Source of the DNA: Streptomyces atroolivaceus
Lineage (GTDB): Bacteria > Actinomycetota > Actinomycetes > Streptomycetales > Streptomycetaceae
Assembly: GCF_000717025.1 (NCBI RefSeq)
Contig: NZ_JNXG01000038.1
Span: 1 to 5,136 of the forward strand
Direction: 5' to 3'
DNA: 5,136 bases
Positions 1-5,136 of the stretch are shown here, piece by piece. The stretch's first letter is position 1; each line of letters begins with the position of its first letter. The translations under genes and the position numbers were made by a program. The notes under the pieces are model-generated. The model was given only the letters and a program-made list of their open reading frames with translations, did no database searches and was not told the origin of the DNA.

Positions 1-1
1 C

Positions 2-250
2 CTCGTCGACACCCGCCGCCTCGCCGACTGCTTCCCCGCGGTCGACTACTTCGAGAACAGCGGCCTGCCGTTCGTCATCGCCCTCAACGGCTTCGACGGG
101 CACCAGCCCTACACCCCCGACGAGGTACGCGAGGCCCTCCAGATCGGCCCCGACGCTCCCATCATCACGACGGACGCCCGGCACCGCGCGGACGCCAAGA
201 GCGGCCTGATCACCCTGGTCGAGCACGCCCTCATGGCCCGGCTGAAGTAG
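2..250 (+). CDS. cvnD: CvnD-type GTP/ATP-binding protein of an upstream conservon, C-terminal part only
   Basis: The reading frame is open from the window edge and ends at TAG 248-250, giving the last 82 residues of a protein whose 5' end lies outside the window. The visible part matches the C-terminal half of a CvnD-type P-loop GTPase (the MglA-like, ATP_bind_1 group). A hydrophobic strand, LPFVIALN (residues 22-29 of the fragment), leads into NGFD (29-32), which stands where small GTPases have the guanine-specifying NKxD. TTDAR (56-60) stands at the G5 position, before a closing amphipathic helix that ends in MARLK. In conservons cvnD is normally the last of the four core genes, which fits a gene that ends here and is followed by hairpins. 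It is the nucleotide switch of its own complex, probably on the inner face of the membrane. The cvnD at 4996 is a separate copy. Family assignment is firm; which numbered conservon it belongs to cannot be told from this fragment. Confidence 0.85.
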   Translation, partial: LVDTRRLADCFPAVDYFENSGLPFVIALNGFDGHQPYTPDEVREALQIGPDAPIITTDARHRADAKSGLITLVEHALMARLK

Positions 251-288
251 CCGTAAGTCGGTAGTGATCTACGGAAGTTGCAGTAGTC

Positions 289-332
289 ACACGGGGGCGG
301 GCTGTGTCCTTTGACACGATCCGCCCCCGTGT
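289..332. terminator. Strong GC-rich hairpin, probable terminator of the upstream conservon
   Basis: A perfect 12-bp inverted repeat pairs 289-300 (ACACGGGGGCGG) with 321-332 (CCGCCCCCGTGT). Inside it, GTGTC 304-308 can pair with GACAC 313-317 around a CTTT loop, extending the structure. It begins 38 bases after the cvnD stop codon. There is no long U-tract after it (TCATAACATTTCG follows), which is common for actinobacterial terminator-like hairpins. The perfect symmetry means it could act on either strand. Confidence 0.7.
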
Positions 333-339
333 TCATAAC
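311..339 (+). promoter_or_regulatory. Candidate sigma-70/HrdB-type promoter for the cvnABCD operon
   Basis: TTGACA at 311-316 is a perfect -35 consensus. CATAAC at 334-339, 17 bases downstream, matches four of six positions of the -10 consensus. An alternative -10 is TAACAT at 336-341 with a 19-base spacer. Transcription would begin at about 345-350, leaving an untranslated leader of about 250 bases before cvnA. The -35 box lies in the inner stem of the 289-332 hairpin and the spacer contains its 3' arm. This is a sequence match only; Streptomyces promoters are often poor matches to consensus, so the real start could be elsewhere. Confidence 0.45.
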
Positions 340-404
340 ATTTCGACAGACAATTGGAATCCGATCAACACCCGACGCGCACGAACGGTACCGCTGCGCT
401 CACA

Positions 405-430
405 TGAGCCTCGCCTTTTGGCGGGGCTCG
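405..430 (+). terminator. Hairpin with TTTT loop, second terminator or leader attenuator
   Basis: GAGCCTCGCC (406-415) pairs with GGCGGGGCTC (420-429) over 10 bp, with one G-T wobble (411 with 424) and a TTTT loop at 416-419; 405 with 430 adds a further wobble. A short pyrimidine run, CTCTTT (431-436), follows the stem. If the promoter at 311-339 is used, this lies inside the cvnA leader and could attenuate it; otherwise it is simply a second terminator for the upstream operon. A smaller stem, GCCCG 439-443 with CGGGC 450-454, follows at once. Confidence 0.5.
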
Positions 431-550
431 CTCTTTATGCCCGTTTTATCGGGCGCCCGCTTCGTGCCCGATCACGCATTCCCACTGTTTGGAACGCGCC
501 CGGTCGCCGTGCTGCAATGCCTCGACTACCCAGTAGTACGGCTCCTGAAC

Positions 551-556
551 GATAAT
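551..556 (+). promoter_or_regulatory. Weak -10-like hexamer near cvnA
   Basis: GATAAT matches the -10 consensus at five of six positions and lies about 44 bases before the cvnA start. I find no convincing -35 hexamer 16-19 bases upstream. It could belong to a promoter with an extended or alternative upstream element, or be chance in this relatively AT-rich stretch. Confidence 0.2.
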
Positions 557-599
557 TCCGGCACAACGTAGGTGCCGACGCCGAGAGGTTGTTGGTCGA

Positions 600-3500
600 G
601 TGAGGCGAAGCAACGAGGGCTCCGCGGCGCAGCCGGAGCGGGGCAACTTCACGCCGCCGCCGCGCGCTGCGGTGTCCCCGCCCGCGGACACGTCGTCCGA
701 GACGGAACCAGCCGGTGGCAGCACCAGTCGGCTGTCACCGCGGAACTGGCGGGTGCCCACCCGGCTGAACGCGATTCTCCTGATCCCGGCACTGGTCGGT
801 CTGATCATGGGCGGCTTCCAGGTGAAGGGGTCGGTCGACACCTGGAACGAAGCTCAGGACGCCGAGAAGACGGCCCGGGTCGTCCGTGCGGCCTCGGAGT
901 ACGGGCAGGCGCTGCTGAACGAGCGTGACCTCACCGCTCAGCCCCTGCTGTCCAACAAGCGCACCGCCGCCGAGGTGGAGGAGGTGCGCGCCACCACGGA
1001 CACCGCCGCGGAGAAGTTCGACGCCGCCGTGCAGAACATGCCGGACAAGGCGGGCCTGGACCGCCGCCTGAAGCTGTTCGAGGCGGAGGAGCCGCTGCTC
1101 CCCGAGCTGCGCAAGGCCGCCTACGCCGAGGCGATGGACCCGGTGAAGACGGAAGAGGGCTACACCAAGGTCCAGCACTCGTTGATGCAGTTCTCCAACG
1201 AGCTCGGCCTGGGTACCGGCAACATCACCAGCTACGGCCGGACCGTGTACGCGATCGAGCTGGCCAAGGCCGCGGAATCGCTCCAGCGCTCGATAGGCAT
1301 GCACCTGCTGGTGCGCCCGAGCCAGGAGGAGCGCAACTTCAACGGGCAGGTCACTGCTTTCAGTTCGTACAACTATCTGGAGCAAATCGCCCTCAACGAG
1401 TTCGTCTCCGGTGGTACGGAGGCCGACGCGGCCCGGCTCAAGGAGGTCATGGCCGCCAAGGCCGCCGAGGGAGCCGCGCAGCTGAAGGCCGCCGAGGCGA
1501 AGGCCAAGGCCGCCGACGAGCCCTTCAAGGCCCCGCCGAGCGTCGACGGTTCGGTCTTCGACGGCATGGCCCAGGAGATCGGCAAGGGCAGGCAGCCGGA
1601 CGAGCTGAAGGCCCTGGGCATCACACCCGAGACCTGGATGGCCGCCGCCACCGCCAAGTTCGAGGGCTACACGACGGTCGAGAAGGAGCTCGTCGACAAG
1701 GCCGTGACCGAGGCGGCCGAGATCTCGACCGACGCCAGGAACGACGCCGTCGTCAACGGCCTGATCGTGATCATCTCGCTGCTCGCCGCCTTCATCATCG
1801 CCGGCCTCATGGCCCGCCAGATGAGCCGGTCCATGCGCCAGCTGCGTACGGCCGCCTTCGGTATCGCCGAGCAGCGGCTGCCGATGCTGGTCGACCAGCT
1901 GTCGCGGACCGAGCCCGGCCGGGTGGACACCCGGGTGCAGCCGATCCCGATCACCAGCCAGGACGAGATCGGCGAGGTCGCCCGCGCCTTCGACCAGGTG
2001 CACCGCGAGGCCGTACGGCTCGCCGCCGAGCAGGCCATGCTGCGCGGCAACGTCAACGCGATCTTCACCAACCTGTCGCGCCGCAACCAGTCGCTCATCG
2101 AGGGCCAGCTGACCCTCATCACCGACCTGGAGAACAACGAGGCCGACCCGGACCAGCTGGAGAGCCTCTTCAAGCTGGACCACCTGGCCACCCGTATGCG
2201 CCGCAACGGCGAGAACCTCCTGGTCCTGGCGGGCGAGGAGCCCGGCCGCCGCTGGAACCAGCCGGTACCGCTGGTCGACGTGCTGCGGGCCGCCTCCTCC
2301 GAGGTGGAGTCCTACGAGCGCGTCGAGCTCACCGGTGTTCCGGAGAGCGAGATCCACGGCCAGGCCGTGACCGACCTCGTGCACCTCCTGGCCGAGCTGC
2401 TGGAGAACGCCACCACCTTCTCCTCGCCGCAGACCAAGGTCCGGGTCACCGCGACCCGGCTGCCCGACGGCCGTGTGATGGTCGAGATCCACGACAAGGG
2501 CATCGGCCTCACCGCCGAGGACTTCGCGGACATCAACCACAAGCTGGCCAATCCTCCGACCGTGGACGCCGCGGTGTCCCAGCGGATGGGTCTGTTCGTG
2601 GTCGGCCGGCTGGCCGACCGGCACGGCATCCGTGTCCAGCTGCGCCCCTCGGGCGAGCAGGCGGGGACCACGTCGCTGGTCATGCTGCCGGACGCCATCA
2701 CGCACGGTGGCGGTGGCGAGTCGGTCCAGGAGAGCGACTTCACCGTCTCCTCGATCATGCCCGAGCAGCAGCGGCCGCAGCCCTTCGAACCGCAGCCGCA
2801 GCCCGCCCAGATGCGTACGGCGGCCGAGCTCGGCTTCGACGACTCCCGCTACGGGACCCCGGCTGAGGACGCCCCGCAGCTGGACCCGGTCAACCGTTCG
2901 CTGATGCGTGAGGAGCGCCGGGCCGCGCTGGAGGCGCAGACGGGCGGCGAGCGTCCGCCGTTCCAGGAGGGTGCCGGACAGCAGGGCTACCCCCAGGAGC
3001 AGTACGCGCAGCAGCAGTACGGCCAGGAGCAGTACGCCCCCGAGCAGCAGTACGCCCAGGAGCAGCAGGAGTACACGCAGCCCGGTTACGAGGGCGGCTA
3101 CGACCCCTACGCCACCGGGAACGGCTACCAGGCTCCGCAGCAGAACGGCTATGCGGAAGCCGCGTACCCCGCCCAGGACGGACGGCAGGAGCAGTACGCC
3201 GACCAGTCCGCACCACAGGACAGCAGCTCCCACCAGGGCGGTTGGCCGGATCAGGGGTCGTACCAGGGAGCCTTCGAGCCCCAGGTACAGCCCGAAACGG
3301 AATCCGGACCGAGCGCTCCCGCGGAGCCGCAGGAGCGCGTAGGCTTCGACAGCCCGGGGCCGGCCTCGAATCCCGGTCACGACCTGACCGAGGCGGGTCT
3401 CCCGCGCCGGGGTGCCGGCCAGCAGCACTGGCAGCCCACCGGCAGAGGAAACGATCAGCCTGCCGCACCGGAGCAGCGGCAGCGGCCGCAGCAGGAACAG

Positions 3501-3818
3501 CCTCAGGCGCAGCAGCAGACGGAGCACGGCGACGGGGAAGGCCCTGAGGACTGGCGCTCGGCGAACGACGAGCGCTGGGAGCGGGCCGAGAAGCTCCGGG
3601 ACCCGAAGGCGGGCGGAATCACCCCTTCCGGGCTCCCCCGGCGCGTGCCCAAGGCCAATCTGGTCGAGGGTACGGCGGAGCAGACCCAGCAGGGCGGCCC
3701 ACAGGTCTCCCGCTCCCCCGAGGACGTGCGGGGCAGGTTGAGCAACCTGCGACGTGGTGTCCTGCGGGGACGTACCGCGGGGTCGGACACAAGTAATACC
3801 TACAACCAGGAGCGTTAG
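600..3818 (+). CDS. cvnA: CvnA: membrane histidine-kinase-like sensor of a conservon
   Basis: CvnA is the membrane sensor-like component of the conservon complex. GTG 600 is chosen because an in-frame stop (TGA 546-548) lies just upstream, AGAGG-type pairing sits at 583-588, and the next in-frame GTG (672) has no Shine-Dalgarno. The product has 1072 residues. Order: disordered cytoplasmic N-terminus 1-50; TM1 about 57-73; a large helical extracytoplasmic region about 74-383, resembling the nitrate/nitrite-sensing (NIT) domain and with an Ala/Lys-rich helix at 276-306; TM2 about 384-404; HAMP with DEIGE 455-459; a helical kinase region with LDHLATR (H528); and a HATPase domain about 590-697. 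The ATPase shows an N box with N603, a G1 box D632-x-G634-x-G636 and a G2 box around GLF 664-666. Residues 698-1072 are disordered, with Q/Y repeats at about 794-825, GLPRR at 933 and 1011, and a basic end. No receiver or response regulator is nearby. The ligand and true kinase activity are unknown. Confidence 0.93.
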   Translation: MRRSNEGSAAQPERGNFTPPPRAAVSPPADTSSETEPAGGSTSRLSPRNWRVPTRLNAILLIPALVGLIMGGFQVKGSVDTWNEAQDAEKTARVVRAASEYGQALLNERDLTAQPLLSNKRTAAEVEEVRATTDTAAEKFDAAVQNMPDKAGLDRRLKLFEAEEPLLPELRKAAYAEAMDPVKTEEGYTKVQHSLMQFSNELGLGTGNITSYGRTVYAIELAKAAESLQRSIGMHLLVRPSQEERNFNGQVTAFSSYNYLEQIALNEFVSGGTEADAARLKEVMAAKAAEGAAQLKAAEAKAKAADEPFKAPPSVDGSVFDGMAQEIGKGRQPDELKALGITPETWMAAATAKFEGYTTVEKELVDKAVTEAAEISTDARNDAVVNGLIVIISLLAAFIIAGLMARQMSRSMRQLRTAAFGIAEQRLPMLVDQLSRTEPGRVDTRVQPIPITSQDEIGEVARAFDQVHREAVRLAAEQAMLRGNVNAIFTNLSRRNQSLIEGQLTLITDLENNEADPDQLESLFKLDHLATRMRRNGENLLVLAGEEPGRRWNQPVPLVDVLRAASSEVESYERVELTGVPESEIHGQAVTDLVHLLAELLENATTFSSPQTKVRVTATRLPDGRVMVEIHDKGIGLTAEDFADINHKLANPPTVDAAVSQRMGLFVVGRLADRHGIRVQLRPSGEQAGTTSLVMLPDAITHGGGGESVQESDFTVSSIMPEQQRPQPFEPQPQPAQMRTAAELGFDDSRYGTPAEDAPQLDPVNRSLMREERRAALEAQTGGERPPFQEGAGQQGYPQEQYAQQQYGQEQYAPEQQYAQEQQEYTQPGYEGGYDPYATGNGYQAPQQNGYAEAAYPAQDGRQEQYADQSAPQDSSSHQGGWPDQGSYQGAFEPQVQPETESGPSAPAEPQERVGFDSPGPASNPGHDLTEAGLPRRGAGQQHWQPTGRGNDQPAAPEQRQRPQQEQPQAQQQTEHGDGEGPEDWRSANDERWERAEKLRDPKAGGITPSGLPRRVPKANLVEGTAEQTQQGGPQVSRSPEDVRGRLSNLRRGVLRGRTAGSDTSNTYNQER
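2997..3074 (+). repeat. Degenerate in-frame repeats encoding Q/E/Y-rich units in CvnA
   Basis: This stretch encodes residues 800-825 of CvnA as imperfect units of the type EQYA, QQQYG, QEQYA and EQQYA. At DNA level, variants of GAGCAGTACGCC recur at 5-6-codon spacing. The surrounding tail to about residue 890 stays rich in Q, Y, G and P. Such tracts often change length between strains. Confidence 0.75.
3808..3812 (+). promoter_or_regulatory. Ribosome binding site that fixes the cvnB start
   Basis: AGGAG lies 7 bases before GTG 3820 but 16 before the in-frame ATG 3829. It therefore favours GTG 3820 as the cvnB start over ATG 3829 and over the in-frame ATG 3754 well inside cvnA. It sits within the last codons of cvnA. 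Confidence 0.75.
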
Positions 3819-3819
3819 T

Positions 3820-4242
3820 GTGAGCCCGATGAGCCAGGCGGCGCAGAATCTGAACTGGTTGATCACCAACTTCGTGGACAACACCCCCGGGGTGTCGCAC
3901 ACGGTGGTGGTCTCCGCCGACGGACTCCTGCTGGCGATGTCCGAAGGTTTCCCACGGGACCGCGCCGATCAGCTGGCGGCTGTCGCCTCCGGCCTGACGT
4001 CGCTCACCGCGGGTGCCTCCCGGATCTTCGAAGGCGGCGCCGTGAATCAGACCGTTGTGGAGATGGAGCGAGGATTCCTCTTCATCATGTCCATCTCTGA
4101 CGGATCCTCACTCGCCGTCCTCGCCCACCCGGACGCCGATATCGGTCTGGTTGGGTACGAAATGGCACTTCTCGTAGACCGTGCAGGAAGTGTTCTTACC
4201 CCGGATCTCCGCGCCGAACTCCAGGGAAGTCTTCTTAACTAA
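3820..4242 (+). CDS. cvnB: CvnB: roadblock/LC7-domain protein
   Basis: A 140-residue protein that is essentially one roadblock/LC7 domain, the usual size for CvnB. An N-terminal helix (about 7-20, NLNWLITNF) is followed by the family-typical strand pair VSHTVVVSADGLLLAMSE (25-42), the helix DRADQLAAVASGLTSLT (47-63), the segment VNQTVVEMERGFLFIMSI (75-92), a further strand ending SLAVLAHP (97-104), and a C-terminal helix (about 109-122) before LTPDLRAEL. Roadblock proteins dimerise and act on small Ras-like GTPases, as MglB does with MglA, so CvnB is expected to regulate or scaffold CvnD and link it to CvnA; that role is inferred from the family. It begins one base after the cvnA stop, implying translational coupling. 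The 89-base gap after it is the only real break in the operon. ATG 3829 is a less likely start. Confidence 0.93.
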   Translation: MSPMSQAAQNLNWLITNFVDNTPGVSHTVVVSADGLLLAMSEGFPRDRADQLAAVASGLTSLTAGASRIFEGGAVNQTVVEMERGFLFIMSISDGSSLAVLAHPDADIGLVGYEMALLVDRAGSVLTPDLRAELQGSLLN

Positions 4243-4265
4243 TAGACAGACAGTGCGTTTCTCGT

Positions 4266-4309
4266 CACCGCGCCATAAGGTGCGGTGGCGCGGCACCACT
4301 GAGATGGCG
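4266..4309 (+). promoter_or_regulatory. Competing stem-loops between cvnB and cvnC
   Basis: Two mutually exclusive foldings are visible. In one, CCGCGCCA 4268-4275 pairs perfectly with TGGCGCGG 4286-4293 around a 10-base loop. In the other, CGCCAT 4271-4276 pairs with ATGGCG 4304-4309, enclosing GGTGC 4279-4283 paired with GCACC 4293-4297. Neither has a U-tract. The structures end 12 bases before the cvnC Shine-Dalgarno sequence, so they could set the ratio of cvnC to cvnB, stabilise mRNA ends, or have no function. Confidence 0.4.
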
Positions 4310-4321
4310 ACCGGCAGTCGG

Positions 4322-4327
4322 AGGAGG
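4322..4327 (+). promoter_or_regulatory. Strong Shine-Dalgarno sequence of cvnC
   Basis: AGGAGG is a full anti-16S match placed 4 bases before GTG 4332. The spacing is short, but the match is the strongest in the window and supports independent, efficient initiation of cvnC rather than coupling to cvnB, which stops 89 bases upstream. Confidence 0.75.
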
Positions 4328-4331
4328 AAAC

Positions 4332-5015
4332 GTGTCAGGACCCACAGGCGGACACCCGTACGAGGGCGGTCAGCGGGTTCCGGGTGAGCAGGGTGACAAC
4401 CGTTTCGGCAACCCCTCCGCGCCCGGCAGAGAAGGCCCGCAAGAGCATTACCAGCCTTATCAGCCGTACCAGCCCTACCAGCAGCCCCAGCAGGGCTCCC
4501 AGGGCGGCGACTGGCAGCAGCAGCCGCAGCAGCCCGGTTCCGGGTGGCCGCAGCAGCAGCCTCACTACCAGCAGCCGCAGCACGAGCAGCAGCCGCCGCA
4601 GCGGTACGAGGCACCGCCGTCGCGCATACAGCCGGTCCAGCGTCAGGCTCCGGCGCCCGCGAAGCCCGCGGCGCACAACCCGCTGGTCCGTCCGTACGCC
4701 ATGACCGGCGGCCGGACCCGGCCGCGGTACCAGCTCGCCATCGAGGCACTGGTCAGCACCACGGCCGACCCGTCCAGGCTGCAAGGGCAGTTGCCCGAGC
4801 ACCAGCGGATCTGCCGGCTCTGCATCGAGATCAAGTCGGTTGCCGAGGTGTCGGCCCTTCTCTCGATCCCCCTCGGCGTAGCCCGGATCCTCGTCGCCGA
4901 CCTGGCCGAGGCCGGACTCGTCGCTATCCATCAGCCCGGCGGCGACGAGGCCGCCGGCGGCCAGCCAGATGTGACACTGCTCGAAAGGGTGCTCAGTGGA
5001 CTTCGCAAGCTCTAG
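4332..5015 (+). CDS. cvnC: CvnC: DUF742 protein with Q/P/Y-rich N-terminal tail
   Basis: A 227-residue protein starting at GTG 4332 behind AGGAGG. Residues 1-115 are low complexity: a Gly/Pro-rich start, three QPY units at 41-49, and a stretch (37-105) in which 26 of 69 residues are Gln. The DUF742 domain fills about 117-227. It opens with LVRPYAMTGGRTRP (118-131), the hallmark of the family, and continues with YQLAIEALVS (133-142). A winged-helix-like segment follows, SVAEVSALLSIPLGVARILVADL-type (169-191), then EAGLV (193-197). A CxxC pair lies at C161 and C164. CvnC is a cytoplasmic part of the conservon complex; its biochemical role is not established, and the helix-turn-helix-like region may bind protein rather than DNA. 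The gene overlaps cvnD by 20 bases. The tail is long compared with many DUF742 proteins, which are often little more than the domain; the composition resembles the CvnA tail. Confidence 0.93.
   Translation: MSGPTGGHPYEGGQRVPGEQGDNRFGNPSAPGREGPQEHYQPYQPYQPYQQPQQGSQGGDWQQQPQQPGSGWPQQQPHYQQPQHEQQPPQRYEAPPSRIQPVQRQAPAPAKPAAHNPLVRPYAMTGGRTRPRYQLAIEALVSTTADPSRLQGQLPEHQRICRLCIEIKSVAEVSALLSIPLGVARILVADLAEAGLVAIHQPGGDEAAGGQPDVTLLERVLSGLRKL
4452..4478 (+). repeat. Three tandem QPY codon triplets in cvnC
   Basis: Nine codons encode QPY three times (residues 41-49 of CvnC), with different synonymous choices (CCT/TAT, CCG/TAC, CCC/TAC). The synonymous drift suggests that the repeat is retained at protein level rather than being a fresh DNA expansion. 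Confidence 0.7.
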
Positions 5016-5136
5016 CGGCGGAGCGGCCCGCTCCACTACCTCGGCGAAGATCGTGGTGGCAGGGGGCTTCGGCGTGGGTAAGACCACGTTTGTCGGTGCC
5101 GTCTCGGAGATCAATCCGCTGCGCACCGAAGCCGTG
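4996..5136 (+). CDS. cvnD: CvnD: P-loop GTP/ATP-binding protein, N-terminal part only
   Basis: The frame opens at GTG 4996, inside the end of cvnC, and runs off the window after 47 codons. A Shine-Dalgarno-like AAAGGG (4984-4989) lies 6 bases upstream. A short Ser/Gly/Ala-rich leader (1-16) is followed by the strand AKIVVAG (17-23) and the Walker A/G1 motif GGFGVGKTT (23-31), with K29 and T30 as the phosphate- and Mg-binding residues. FVGAVSEI and PLRTEAV then lead toward the switch I region, which is beyond the window. This is typical of CvnD, the Ras/MglA-like GTPase of conservons that is expected to cycle between nucleotide states at the membrane under the influence of CvnB and CvnA. The 20-base overlap with cvnC implies coupled translation. 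The remaining GTPase motifs cannot be seen. Confidence 0.9.
   Translation, partial: MDFASSSGGAARSTTSAKIVVAGGFGVGKTTFVGAVSEINPLRTEAV

Larger units (their letters stand above)
251..599. other. Intergenic region between two tandem conservons
   Basis: This 349-base gap separates the upstream cvnD stop from the GTG of cvnA. Its base composition is visibly more AT-rich than the flanking genes. It contains a strong hairpin at 289-332, a promoter-like pair of hexamers at 311-339, a second hairpin at 405-430, a small stem at 439-454 and a GATAAT at 551-556, each discussed separately. Short open frames here (for example from ATG 404 to TAG 569-571) have no Shine-Dalgarno sequence, poor third-position GC bias and no recognisable product, so I treat the region as regulatory rather than coding. 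Confidence 0.8.

Noticed and set aside
491..520. GGAAC at 491-495 as the -35 of an ECF sigma factor promoter
   Set aside because: No matching -10 element of the SigE or SigR type is found at the required distance.
404..571. A possible 55-residue leader ORF starting at ATG 404 in the cvnA upstream region
   Set aside because: There is no Shine-Dalgarno sequence, about 70% GC3 against the much higher bias of the flanking genes, a rare TTA codon, and its first codons form the 405-430 hairpin. The product is not recognisable.
2997..3074. CRISPR-like or minisatellite interpretation of the short repeats in cvnA
   Set aside because: The units are only 12-18 bases, degenerate, in frame and without spacers, so they are protein-level low-complexity repeats.
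2632..3741. Several overlapping Arg/Ser/Pro-rich open frames within the cvnA tail on both strands
   Set aside because: These are shadow frames of the GC-rich low-complexity tail, with no start signals and no recognisable motifs.
3754..3819. An upstream ATG (3754) that would lengthen cvnB by 22 residues
   Set aside because: It lies deep within cvnA, its added residues do not resemble a roadblock N-terminus, and AGGAG at 3808-3812 is placed for GTG 3820.
735..3902. A very long open frame on the minus strand (about 1055 codons) opposite cvnA
   Set aside because: It mirrors cvnA codon for codon: the strong G/C third-position bias of the real gene removes stop codons from this antisense frame. 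The product is a Leu/Gly/Val/Arg-rich sequence without recognisable domains.

Overview
The window is high-GC actinobacterial DNA with GTG starts, strong G/C bias at third codon positions and no in-frame TTA codon that I noticed in the main genes. It carries a complete or nearly complete conservon, the cvnABCD module found throughout Streptomyces and related actinomycetes. The protein families and overall style point to Streptomyces or a close relative. All genes are on the + strand.

Layout: (1) 2-250 is the 3' end of a CvnD-type GTPase, so a second conservon probably lies just upstream and the two are in tandem. (2) 251-599 is a 349-base non-coding gap. It holds a strong GC-rich hairpin (289-332), a candidate sigma-70/HrdB-type promoter whose -35 box lies inside that hairpin (311-339), a second hairpin with a TTTT loop (405-430), and a weak second -10-like site near the start of cvnA. 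(3) 600-3818 is cvnA, a 1072-residue membrane histidine-kinase-like protein with a very long disordered tail. (4) 3820-4242 is cvnB, a roadblock/LC7 protein. (5) 4243-4331 is an 89-base gap with competing RNA stems. (6) 4332-5015 is cvnC, a DUF742 protein with a Q/P/Y-rich N-terminus. (7) 4996-5136 is the start of cvnD, a P-loop GTPase cut by the window end and overlapping cvnC by 20 bases.

How the genes work together: from published work on conservons (mainly S. coelicolor Cvn9), CvnA, B, C and D are thought to form a membrane-associated complex loosely analogous to a eukaryotic G-protein-coupled system. CvnA is the membrane sensor, CvnB and CvnC are adaptors or regulators, and CvnD is the nucleotide switch. 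The tight A-B and C-D junctions fit co-expression. No response regulator is visible.

The system itself is known. The less ordinary points are the long low-complexity tail of CvnA with a duplicated GLPRR motif, the compositionally similar Q/Y-rich tail of CvnC, the overlapping terminator and promoter between the tandem conservons, and the structured gap between cvnB and cvnC.
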